A DNA stretch of 5,431 bases, taken from Steroidobacteraceae bacterium (GTDB taxonomy: Bacteria > Pseudomonadota > Gammaproteobacteria > Steroidobacterales > Steroidobacteraceae). Shown here one piece after another: positions 1-5,431 of the stretch. The DNA is taken from the NCBI GenBank assembly GCA_021325695.1, contig JAJTCR010000126.1, forward strand, positions 1 to 5,431, in the 5' to 3' direction. The notes beneath the pieces are model-generated. The model ran no database searches. It saw nothing but the letters and a program-made list of their open reading frames with translations, and had not been told where the DNA came from. Each line of letters starts with the position of its first letter. Position 1 is the first letter of the stretch. Made by a program: the position numbers and the translations under genes.

Positions 1-143
1 TGGTCATGCGCGCCACCCGGGACACCATGATCATCTCTCCTCCGCTCGTCATCACCCGAGAGCAGATCGACGAACTGGCCGAGAAGGCGTGGCGCTGCCT
101 GGACCTGACCTATGCACGCTGCCGTGACGAGGGGCGGCTCTAG
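1..143 (+). CDS. Class III aminotransferase, C-terminal end (putrescine/polyamine:pyruvate aminotransferase-like), 5' truncated by window edge
   Basis: An open frame enters from the left edge (first full codon at base 3) and stops at TAG 141-143, giving about 46 residues. The segment DTMIISPPLVIT followed by an acidic helix (EQIDELAEKAWRCLDLT) is the typical C-terminus of fold-type I, PLP-dependent class III aminotransferases of the omega-amino acid:pyruvate/SpuC group. The PLP lysine and substrate-binding parts lie outside the window, so the exact substrate cannot be read. The gene is followed on the same strand by a polyamine importer, as spuC precedes spuDEFGH in Pseudomonas. The likely role is therefore cytoplasmic transamination of putrescine (or a related diamine) to 4-aminobutanal with pyruvate as acceptor. 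Family assignment is firm for so short a piece; substrate is inferred from context. No convincing terminator follows the stop codon, so read-through into the next gene is possible. Confidence 0.8.
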   Translation, partial: VMRATRDTMIISPPLVITREQIDELAEKAWRCLDLTYARCRDEGRL

Positions 144-219
144 CAAAAAGGGGTGACACTCCTGATTTTCGTCGCCCGCGGCGCGGGCCCGGAAATTCGG
201 GGTGTTCCCATGCCCCCCC

Positions 220-248
220 TAGCCATGGAAAAGTTTCTTCGCTATACA
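220..248 (+). promoter_or_regulatory. Candidate sigma70-type promoter upstream of potF
   Basis: TAGCCA (220-225, 4 of 6 matches to TTGACA) and TATACA (243-248, 4 of 6 to TATAAT) are separated by 17 bp. The start codon lies about 70 bp downstream. This is the best-spaced pair I found in the gap, but both boxes are mediocre and could be chance. It would give potF its own transcript with a short leader. Confidence 0.27.
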
Positions 249-302
249 GCCATCCTCGCCGGTCGCAGCGAAAACCGGTGTCCCGTTGGTCGTCGTCATT
301 AC

Positions 303-307
303 AGGGG
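303..307 (+). promoter_or_regulatory. Ribosome binding site that decides the potF start
   Basis: AGGGG at 303-307 lies 10 nt before the ATG at 318 but only 1 nt before the in-frame ATG at 309. The spacing therefore supports 318. That start also places a canonical lipoprotein signal peptide exactly at the N-terminus. Upstream in-frame ATGs (210, 225) and the frame opening at 153 would bury that signal. Confidence 0.6.
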
Positions 308-317
308 TATGCATACG

Positions 318-1478
318 ATGAGTATCAGCATTCGCGCCGGGCTCGTGGGCCTGCTCGCGGCCACCGCGCTCGCAGGCTGCGGCAAGAAACAAGAAGCACC
401 TCCGGCCGCGGAGACCGCGGGCGCTCCAGCGGCCACCGCGCCCGCCTCCACGGAAGAGAAGGTCGTCAACGTCTACAACTGGTCGGACTACATCGACCCG
501 AAGACGCTCGAGCAGTTCACGGCCGAAACGGGCATCAAGGTCAACTACGACGTCTTCGATTCGAACGAAGTGCTCGAAACCAAGCTGCTGGCCGGCAACA
601 CGGGGTACGACGTGGTCGTGCCGTCGGCGTCGTTCCTCGAACGCCAGATCAAGGCAGGTGTGTTCCGCAAGCTGGACCGCAGCAAGATCCCCAACTGGGA
701 CAAACTCGACGCCGAGGTGCTGCAGCGGGTCGCACTGCACGACCCGGGCAACGAGCATTCGGTGAACTTCATGTGGGGCACGACCGGCATCGGCTACAAC
801 GAAGGCAAGGTCAAGGCGATCGACCCCAACGCCCCCGTCGACAGCTTCCGCATGGTGTTCGACCCCGCCGTGGCCGCCAAATTCAAGGACTGCGGCATCT
901 CGGTACTCGACGCGCCGAGCGAGATCGTCGGCGTCGCGCTGGCCTACCTCGGCAAGGATCCGAACAGCCAGGCCGAGGCCGACCTGAAGCTCGCCGAAGA
1001 CCTGCTGATGAAGGTGCGTCCGTACATCCGCATGATCCACAGCTCGAACTACATCGACGCGCTGGCGAACGGCGAGATCTGCGTCGCGGTCGGCTGGAGC
1101 GGCGACATCCTGCAGGCCCGTGACCGCGCCGCCGAAGCGGGCCCGGGCAACGTGATCAAGTACAGCGTGCCGAAGGAAGGCACCATCATCTGGTTCGACA
1201 TGTTCGCGATCCCGGCGGACGCGCCGCACCCGGACAATGCGCACACGTTCATCGATTTCATGAACCGTCCGGAGATGGCCGCGGCGAATTCAGACTTCAT
1301 CAACTACGCGAACGGCAACTCGGCCTCGTTCGAGAAGATCAGCGAGGAGGTCCGCAGCGACCCCGGCATCTTCCCGTCGGCCGAAGTGAAGGCGAAGCTG
1401 TTCCCCGACCTCGCCGAGTCGGCGGAGTTCACGCGGCTGCTGAACCGCAGCTGGACCCGGTTCACGACCGGCAAGTAA
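318..1478 (+). CDS. potF: Polyamine ABC transporter substrate-binding lipoprotein (PotF/SpuD-like)
   Basis: This 386-residue protein is the ligand receptor of a putrescine/spermidine ABC importer. Residues 1-21 form a lipoprotein signal peptide: short basic start, hydrophobic core, lipobox LAGC with Cys21 as the lipidated residue. An Ala/Pro/Thr-rich tether of about 27 residues follows, then a type II periplasmic-binding fold starting at VVNVYNWSDYI (about 49-59). Compared from memory with E. coli PotF, ligand-pocket residues are conserved: Trp55-Ser56-Asp57, Ser103 and Ser105 in PSASF, Glu202 in LDAPSE, Trp260 and Asp263 in GWSGD, Asp294 in WFDMF, and Tyr330. The position matching PotF Phe276 is Trp292, as in the spermidine receptor PotD. 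The C-terminus (SWTRFTTGK) also matches PotF. E. coli PotF has a cleaved signal peptide rather than a lipid anchor, so the extra N-terminal tether is a difference. Overall identity to PotF is clearly high. Putrescine versus spermidine preference is open. An intrinsic terminator follows the stop codon closely. Confidence 0.93.
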   Translation: MSISIRAGLVGLLAATALAGCGKKQEAPPAAETAGAPAATAPASTEEKVVNVYNWSDYIDPKTLEQFTAETGIKVNYDVFDSNEVLETKLLAGNTGYDVVVPSASFLERQIKAGVFRKLDRSKIPNWDKLDAEVLQRVALHDPGNEHSVNFMWGTTGIGYNEGKVKAIDPNAPVDSFRMVFDPAVAAKFKDCGISVLDAPSEIVGVALAYLGKDPNSQAEADLKLAEDLLMKVRPYIRMIHSSNYIDALANGEICVAVGWSGDILQARDRAAEAGPGNVIKYSVPKEGTIIWFDMFAIPADAPHPDNAHTFIDFMNRPEMAAANSDFINYANGNSASFEKISEEVRSDPGIFPSAEVKAKLFPDLAESAEFTRLLNRSWTRFTTGK

Positions 1479-1499
1479 CTCGCACGGCAGCGCGAACCG

Positions 1500-1540
1500 C
1501 GGGGCGGTCGGGATTCCATCCGGCCGCCCCGTTTGTTTTT
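1500..1540 (+). terminator. Strong rho-independent terminator between potF and potG
   Basis: The GC-rich arms 1500-1511 and 1520-1531 pair over 12 bp, with a single T-G wobble at 1508/1523, around an 8-nt interior (1512-1519) that may close one further G-T pair. The hairpin is followed directly by a T-rich tract (TTTGTTTTT, 1532-1540). It begins 21 nt after the potF stop codon. This is a textbook intrinsic terminator on the + strand. It implies that most potF transcripts end here, with either partial read-through or a separate promoter for potGHI. Confidence 0.88.
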
Positions 1541-1543
1541 CAT

Positions 1544-1597
1544 GGCGGTCGCTGGCTACACAACGCCGGTGGGCTGGGATATAACCCAACGACCGCC
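1544..1597. repeat. 8-bp inverted repeat bracketing the candidate potG promoter
   Basis: GGCGGTCG at 1544-1551 is the perfect reverse complement of CGACCGCC at 1590-1597, with a 38-bp spacer that contains the candidate -35 and -10 boxes. The same 8-mer GGCGGTCG also occurs at 1503-1510 inside the 5' arm of the terminator. It could be an operator pair or chance in GC-rich DNA. Confidence 0.3.
1557..1585 (+). promoter_or_regulatory. Candidate sigma70-type promoter for potGHI
   Basis: TACACA (1557-1562, 4 of 6 to TTGACA) and TATAAC (1580-1585, 5 of 6 to TATAAT) are exactly 17 bp apart. They lie just downstream of the intrinsic terminator and would give a leader of roughly 110 nt before potG. 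The position makes functional sense because the terminator would otherwise cut potGHI off from upstream transcription. An 8-bp inverted repeat (1544-1551 and 1590-1597) brackets the site. No start-site evidence is available. Confidence 0.42.
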
Positions 1598-1704
1598 GGC
1601 AGCGCGGAACGCCGCCGGCCGTCGACGAACGAACGACCAAGACGGGAAGCACGAAGTCCGCCGCCCCGCGGCGCGCACGTACGCACGCAACTCCACGAGA
1701 TCCT

Positions 1705-2850
1705 ATGTCGACCTCACCGCGCGCCGCGCAGCAGAAGTTCGAGCCCTGGAAGGACCCGGAAGCCAAGCCGTACGTCCGGATCGAGAAAATCACCAAGCAG
1801 TTCGGGGATTTCCTCGCCGTCGACGACGTCTCGCTCGACATCTACAAGAAGGAAATTTTCTGCCTGCTCGGCGCCTCCGGCTGCGGCAAGACCACGCTGC
1901 TGCGCATGCTTGCCGGATTCGAGCGGCCGACCTCGGGACGGATCTACATCGACGGCGTGGACATGACGTCGATCCCGCCGTACGAGCGACCGGTCAACAT
2001 GATGTTCCAGTCGTACGCCGTGTTTCCGCACATGACGGTCGAACAGAACGTCGCGTTCGGGCTCAAGCAGGAAGGGCTGCCCAGGACCGAGATCGCGAAG
2101 CGCGTCGTCGACATGCTCGACCTGGTCAAGCTCGGCCAGTTCGCGAAGCGCAAGCCGCACCAGCTTTCCGGCGGGCAGCGCCAGCGCGTCGCGCTCGCGC
2201 GCTCGCTCGTGAAGAAGCCGAAGCTGTTGTTGCTCGACGAGCCGCTCGCGGCGCTCGACAAGAAGCTGCGCGAGCACACCCAGTTCGAGCTGATCAACAT
2301 CCAGGAGACGCTCGGCGTCACGTTCATCGTCGTCACGCACGACCAGGAAGAGGCGATGACGCTGTCGTCGCGGATCGGGCTGATGAACCACGGCGAGATC
2401 ATCCAGGTCGGCACGCCGAGCGAGATGTACGAGTACCCTGCCTCGCGGTTCGCGGCCGAGTTCATCGGCTCGGTCAACATGTTCGAGGGCCGGCTGATCG
2501 AGGACGAGCCCTCGTACGTGCGGATCGAGTGCGACGACCTGGAGGTGCCGATCTACGTCGACCACGGCATCAGTTCCTCCCCGGGCGCCACCGTGTGGGC
2601 CGCGATACGGCCCGAGAAGATCATGATGTCGCGCGAGAAGCCGCAGCAGGCCGACAACTGGGCCAGCGCGATCGTGCAGGACATCGCGTACATGGGCGAC
2701 ATGTCGATCTACCTGCTGCGTCTCGATTCGGGCAAGGTCGTGCGGATCACGCAGCCCAACACCTATCGGCACGCGGACGACCGTATCACCTGGGATGAGC
2801 GCGTCCACCTCAGCTGGCACCCCGAAAGCCCGGTGGTGGTGACGAAGTGA
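1705..2850 (+). CDS. potG: Polyamine ABC transporter ATP-binding protein PotG
   Basis: This 381-residue cytoplasmic ATPase drives polyamine import, presumably as a homodimer docked on PotH/PotI. All nucleotide-binding motifs are intact: Walker A GASGCGKT (56-63), Q-loop Gln102 in MMFQSYAVFPHMTV, ABC signature LSGGQ (154-158), Walker B LLLLDEP (174-180) with catalytic Glu179, D-loop AALD (182-185) and switch His212 in THDQEEAMT. The sequence EFIGSVNMFEG (252-262) leads into a C-terminal TOBE-type regulatory domain containing AAIRPEKIMM (299-308), as in PotA/PotG/MalK-type importers. Length is close to E. coli PotG (about 377). The ATG at 1705 has only a weak purine stretch (GAGA, 1697-1700) upstream, so translation may be modest. 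The stop codon overlaps the potH start by 4 bases (GTGA). The gene is probably transcribed from the candidate promoter at 1557-1585. Confidence 0.95.
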   Translation: MSTSPRAAQQKFEPWKDPEAKPYVRIEKITKQFGDFLAVDDVSLDIYKKEIFCLLGASGCGKTTLLRMLAGFERPTSGRIYIDGVDMTSIPPYERPVNMMFQSYAVFPHMTVEQNVAFGLKQEGLPRTEIAKRVVDMLDLVKLGQFAKRKPHQLSGGQRQRVALARSLVKKPKLLLLDEPLAALDKKLREHTQFELINIQETLGVTFIVVTHDQEEAMTLSSRIGLMNHGEIIQVGTPSEMYEYPASRFAAEFIGSVNMFEGRLIEDEPSYVRIECDDLEVPIYVDHGISSSPGATVWAAIRPEKIMMSREKPQQADNWASAIVQDIAYMGDMSIYLLRLDSGKVVRITQPNTYRHADDRITWDERVHLSWHPESPVVVTK

Positions 2851-3761
2851 CCGCCCGGCTGAAGCGGCTCGGCCTGCGGGGACGCAACCTCGTCACCGCC
2901 GTGCCCTACCTGTGGCTGATCGTCTTCTTCCTGATCCCGTTCGCGATCGTGCTGAAGATCAGCTTCTCGACCACGCAGATCGCAATGCCGCCGTACGAGC
3001 CGCTGCTGCACTGGGCCGGCGAGAAGATGCTGCAGATCCAGCTGAACCTCGCCAACTTCGCCTTCCTCGTCCAGGACGACCTCTACGGGACGGCCTACCT
3101 GAACTCGATCTGGGTGGCCGGTGTTTCGACGCTGATCTGCCTGCTGATCGGCTATCCGATCGCGTATGCGATCGCGCGCAGCAGCCCCTCGACGCGCAAC
3201 ATCCTGATGCTGCTGGTGGTCCTGCCGTTCTGGACGTCGTTCCTGCTGCGGGTGTACGCGTGGATCGGCATCCTCAAGAACAACGGCCTGCTCAACAACT
3301 TCCTCCTCTGGATCGGTGTGATCGACCAGCCGTTCCAGATGCTGCAGACGGATTTCGCGGTCTACGTCGGCATCGTCTACTCGTACCTGCCGTTCATGAT
3401 CCTGCCGCTCTACGCGAACCTCGAGAAGCTGGACCTCACGCTGCTCGAGGCCGCCGAAGACCTCGGCTGCCGGCCGTGGCAGGCGTTCTACAAGGTGACG
3501 TTGCCACTGTCGAAGCCCGGCATCATTGCAGGTTGTCTGCTCGTCTTCATTCCGGCGGTCGGCGAGTTCGTGATCCCGTCGCTGCTGGGCGACCCGGGCA
3601 TGCTCATGATCGGCAAGGTGCTCTGGACCGAGTTCTTCAACAACCGCGACTGGCCCGTCGCGAGCGCCGTCGCGATTGCCCTGCTGCTGTTCCTGGTGAT
3701 CCCGATCATGTTCTACCAGCGCGCGCAGGACGCCGAGGCCGGCGGCGGGGTGCACCGATGA
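2847..3761 (+). CDS. potH: Polyamine ABC transporter permease PotH
   Basis: This 304-residue inner-membrane permease is one half of the polyamine channel. Six hydrophobic segments are visible at roughly 16-38, 83-110, 117-140, 168-190, 225-247 and 269-291. The cytoplasmic EAA coupling loop, which docks on PotG, is EAAEDLGCRPWQAFYKVTLP (201-220). Stretches such as RVYAWIGILKNNGLLNNFLLW, IPAVGEFVIP and FFNNRDWPVASAVAIA closely match my recollection of E. coli PotH, distinguishing it from PotB. Translation starts at a GTG (2847-2849) within the sequence GTGA, which overlaps the potG stop, so it probably depends on translational coupling. No good independent ribosome site is visible. The N-terminal cytoplasmic tail is somewhat shorter than in E. 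coli PotH (about 317 residues). The stop codon overlaps the potI start (ATGA). Confidence 0.95.
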   Translation: MTARLKRLGLRGRNLVTAVPYLWLIVFFLIPFAIVLKISFSTTQIAMPPYEPLLHWAGEKMLQIQLNLANFAFLVQDDLYGTAYLNSIWVAGVSTLICLLIGYPIAYAIARSSPSTRNILMLLVVLPFWTSFLLRVYAWIGILKNNGLLNNFLLWIGVIDQPFQMLQTDFAVYVGIVYSYLPFMILPLYANLEKLDLTLLEAAEDLGCRPWQAFYKVTLPLSKPGIIAGCLLVFIPAVGEFVIPSLLGDPGMLMIGKVLWTEFFNNRDWPVASAVAIALLLFLVIPIMFYQRAQDAEAGGGVHR

Positions 3762-4627
3762 AGCAGGGAATCACCGTCTTCCGGGCGATCGTGCTGACGC
3801 TCGGGTTCGCGTTCCTATACATCCCGATCGCTTCGTTGATCGTGTACTCGTTCAACGAGTCGCGGCTCGTGACGGTGTGGGGCGGGTTCTCGACCAAGTG
3901 GTACGGCGCGCTGTTCCGCAACGAGCAGATCCTCAATGCCGCGTGGCTCAGCATCAAGGTCGCGGTGCTCTCGGCGACGCTCGCCGTGGTGCTCGGCACG
4001 CTCGCCGGGATGGTGCTGGCACGTTTCGGTCCCTTCAAGGGCCGCACGCTGCTGTCGGGTCTCACCACGGCGCCGCTGGTGATGCCTGAAGTGATCACGG
4101 GCCTGTCACTGCTGCTGCTGTTCGTGACCATGGAGCAACTGATCGGGTGGCCCGCAGGGCGCGGCATGACGACCATCGTCATCTCGCACATCACGTTCAC
4201 GATGGCGTTCGTGACGGTGGTCGTGCAATCGCGCCTGTCGCAGATGGACGACTCGCTCGAGGAAGCCGCGATGGACCTCGGCGCGCGGCCGCACAAGGTA
4301 TTTTTCCTGATCACGCTGCCGATCATCTTTCCGGCGCTGCTGTCGGGCTGGCTGCTCGCGTTCACGCTTTCGCTCGACGACCTCGTGATCACGAGTTTTG
4401 TCGCGGGTCCCGGGTCGAGCACGCTGCCGATGGTGATCTTCTCGAAGGTGCGCCTCGGCGTGAGCCCGGACATCAACGCGCTCGCCACGATTCTCGTCGT
4501 CATCGTCGCGATCGGCGCGCTGGTGGCCGGAATCTTCACCGCCCGGCAGAAGAAGATCCGCGACCGCGACGCGCAGATGGCGCTTGCGGCAAACCAGCAG
4601 ATGATCGAGAGCCTGAAGAAGGGCTGA
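3758..4627 (+). CDS. potI: Polyamine ABC transporter permease PotI
   Basis: This 289-residue inner-membrane permease pairs with PotH to form the translocation pore. Hydrophobic segments lie at roughly 10-32, 62-88, 98-122, 138-158, 190-212 and 238-262. The EAA loop is EEAAMDLGARPHKVFFLITLP (168-188), and the segment LSLDDLVITSFVAGPGSSTLP (204-224) is characteristic of the PotI/PotC group. The ATG at 3758 overlaps the potH stop by 4 bases, and a GGGG stretch (3747-3750) lies 7 nt upstream as a plausible ribosome site. The same frame stays open far upstream through potH, but that extension is an out-of-frame shadow of potH and not PotI. A charged cytoplasmic tail of about 27 residues (263-289) makes it slightly longer than E. 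coli PotI (about 281). It ends the potGHI unit; no terminator is visible before the next gene. Confidence 0.95.
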   Translation: MKQGITVFRAIVLTLGFAFLYIPIASLIVYSFNESRLVTVWGGFSTKWYGALFRNEQILNAAWLSIKVAVLSATLAVVLGTLAGMVLARFGPFKGRTLLSGLTTAPLVMPEVITGLSLLLLFVTMEQLIGWPAGRGMTTIVISHITFTMAFVTVVVQSRLSQMDDSLEEAAMDLGARPHKVFFLITLPIIFPALLSGWLLAFTLSLDDLVITSFVAGPGSSTLPMVIFSKVRLGVSPDINALATILVVIVAIGALVAGIFTARQKKIRDRDAQMALAANQQMIESLKKG

Positions 4628-4660
4628 CGAGTCGCACGCGCGAACGCACGCATGGAAGGC

Positions 4661-4668
4661 GGGAAGGG
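4661..4668 (+). promoter_or_regulatory. Purine-rich ribosome site supporting the GTG start of ppgK
   Basis: GGGAAGGG (4661-4668) lies 4 nt before GTG 4673. The alternative in-frame ATG at 4652 has no purine-rich stretch upstream. This favours GTG 4673, although ATG 4652 (7 residues longer) cannot be excluded. Confidence 0.45.
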
Positions 4669-4672
4669 CACC

Positions 4673-5431
4673 GTGGCGAAGAAAGAGGATCGACGCACGC
4701 TGGAAGGATCCGACGAACACGATGCGTTCGGCGAGGTCGTGCTCGCGTTCGACGTGGGCGGTTCGTTCGTCAAGGCCGGCCTCGTCGCCGTGGGAACGGG
4801 CATGGTGATCGGCGAGGTGATGCGCCGACCCACACCCGCCGGTGCAACCCCCGAAGCGGTGCTCGACCTGCTGGTGGAAACCGCGCGCGAACTGCCGACG
4901 GACGGGCCGGTGGGGCTCGCGTTCCCGTCCGTCGCGAAAGACGGCGTGGCCTGGACCGCCGCGAACATCGACAAGCGCTGGATCGGCATGAACGTGCAGA
5001 CGCACCTGCAGGCACGCCTGCAACGGCCGGTCGCATTCCTCAACGACGCGGACGCCGCCGGTGTCGCGGAGATGACGATAGGCGCCGGGCGCAACCTGCG
5101 ACGGGGCACGGTCATGGTGCTGACGCTGGGCACCGGGATCGGATCCGCGCTGTTCGTCGATGGCCGCCTGCTGCCCAACACGGAATTCGGGCACCTCGAG
5201 GTCGGCGGTCGCGAGGCCGAGCACCGGGCCTCGGCCAGGGTCAAGACCGAGCGTCAGCTCGACTGGGTCGAATGGGCGGGCGAGGTCAACGTCGTGCTCG
5301 AGGCCTATCACGCGCTGATGTGGCCGGACGTGTTCATCGTCGGCGGCGGCGTGACGGAGAACTGGCAGCACTTCGGGCTGCTGCTCAACAGCCGGGCGGA
5401 GATCGTGCGCGCGGCGTTCGGCAACGACGCC
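4673..5431 (+). CDS. ppgK: Polyphosphate glucokinase (ROK family, PpgK-like), 3' end cut by window edge
   Basis: This frame, 253 codons to the right edge, encodes a cytoplasmic ROK-family sugar kinase. It most closely resembles polyphosphate-dependent glucokinase, which phosphorylates glucose to glucose-6-phosphate using inorganic polyphosphate (some members also use ATP). With GTG 4673 as residue 1, the motifs are: first phosphate loop DVGGSFVK (27-34), TAANIDKRWIG (95-105), sugar/catalytic NDADAAG (124-130) with Asp125 as presumed base, second phosphate motif TLGTGIGS (151-158), NTEFGHLEVGGREAE (169-183), and FIVGGGV near the C-terminus (Gly224-226). The Cys-rich zinc motif of ordinary ROK glucokinases and repressors after the GH motif is absent, and EVGGREAEHRAS stands in its place, as in mycobacterial PpgK. 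Comparison from memory with M. tuberculosis PpgK suggests only a short C-terminal piece is missing. It lies 45 bp after potI on the same strand without a visible terminator, so co-transcription is plausible. Donor preference cannot be settled from sequence alone. Confidence 0.88.
   Translation, partial: MAKKEDRRTLEGSDEHDAFGEVVLAFDVGGSFVKAGLVAVGTGMVIGEVMRRPTPAGATPEAVLDLLVETARELPTDGPVGLAFPSVAKDGVAWTAANIDKRWIGMNVQTHLQARLQRPVAFLNDADAAGVAEMTIGAGRNLRRGTVMVLTLGTGIGSALFVDGRLLPNTEFGHLEVGGREAEHRASARVKTERQLDWVEWAGEVNVVLEAYHALMWPDVFIVGGGVTENWQHFGLLLNSRAEIVRAAFGNDA

Noticed and set aside
174..188. GC-rich 6-bp hairpin (174-179/183-188) as a terminator for the aminotransferase gene
   Set aside because: The stem is short with a 3-nt loop and no T-tract follows, so it does not qualify as an intrinsic terminator.
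153..317. In-frame N-terminal extension of potF (frame opens at 153; ATGs at 210, 225 and 309)
   Set aside because: It would place about 50 non-homologous residues before a perfect lipoprotein signal peptide. The ribosome site at 303-307 fits ATG 318. The extension reads as non-coding leader.
1533..2798. Second + strand frame of 421 codons overlapping potG
   Set aside because: It is an Arg/Ala-rich out-of-frame shadow of potG. The potG frame holds every ABC motif intact.
1714..3755. Long minus-strand open frames (1714-2820 and 2763-3755) opposite potG and potH
   Set aside because: Their composition (His/Asp/Arg/Gln/Val-rich, no motif) is typical of antisense reading of high-GC coding DNA. 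The opposite strand encodes complete ABC proteins.
2912..3757. Upstream open extension of the potI frame across potH
   Set aside because: The translation is Arg/Ala/Pro/Asp-rich and non-membrane, an off-frame reading of potH. The true PotI start is the ATG at 3758.
3706..5371. Long minus-strand open frames (3706-5244 and 4106-5371) opposite potI and ppgK
   Set aside because: These are GC-rich antisense shadows: low-complexity Arg/His/Asp/Ser-rich translations with no recognisable domain, lying opposite clearly real genes on the + strand.
1..5431. CRISPR arrays, tRNA/rRNA genes, insertion sequences, phage or defence genes
   Set aside because: Coding genes with recognisable functions fill nearly the whole window, and the two gaps (174 and 226 bp) contain no tandem repeats, tRNA-like folds or transposase remnants that I can see.

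Overview
The window is a GC-rich (clearly above 60% by eye), tightly packed stretch with every gene on the + strand. It carries a polyamine (putrescine/spermidine) ABC-importer locus. The importer has the PotFGHI/SpuDEFGH architecture, and one gene carries a lipoprotein signal with a lipobox. Together these point to a Gram-negative bacterium, most likely a beta- or gammaproteobacterium (Pseudomonadota). I cannot place it more precisely from this sequence.

Layout: (1) bases 1-143 are the 3' end of a class III (omega-amino acid/polyamine) aminotransferase, probably putrescine:pyruvate aminotransferase-like. (2) A 174-bp gap holds a weak promoter candidate and the ribosome site that fixes the potF start. 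(3) potF-like gene, 318-1478: a lipid-anchored polyamine-binding protein. (4) A 226-bp gap holds a strong intrinsic terminator (about 1500-1540), then a candidate promoter (1557-1585) and a roughly 110-nt leader. (5) potG (1705-2850, ATPase), potH (2847-3761) and potI (3758-4627, two permeases) are joined by 4-base stop/start overlaps. (6) After 45 bp with no visible terminator comes a ROK-family polyphosphate glucokinase (ppgK-like, from about 4673). It runs off the right edge with 253 codons present, close to the full family length.

How the genes work together: the PotF-like protein captures polyamine on the periplasmic side, PotH/PotI form the channel and PotG powers uptake. The upstream aminotransferase would start catabolism of the imported diamine, as in the Pseudomonas spu cluster. 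The terminator between potF and potGHI suggests that binding protein and membrane complex are made from separate, or differently weighted, transcripts. The polyphosphate glucokinase is not an expected partner and may simply be co-transcribed.

I see no RNA gene, mobile element, CRISPR array or clearly novel system. The points most worth a second look are the mixed PotF/PotD ligand pocket of the single binding protein, its lipid anchor, the terminator inside the locus, and the polyamine transport-ppgK adjacency.
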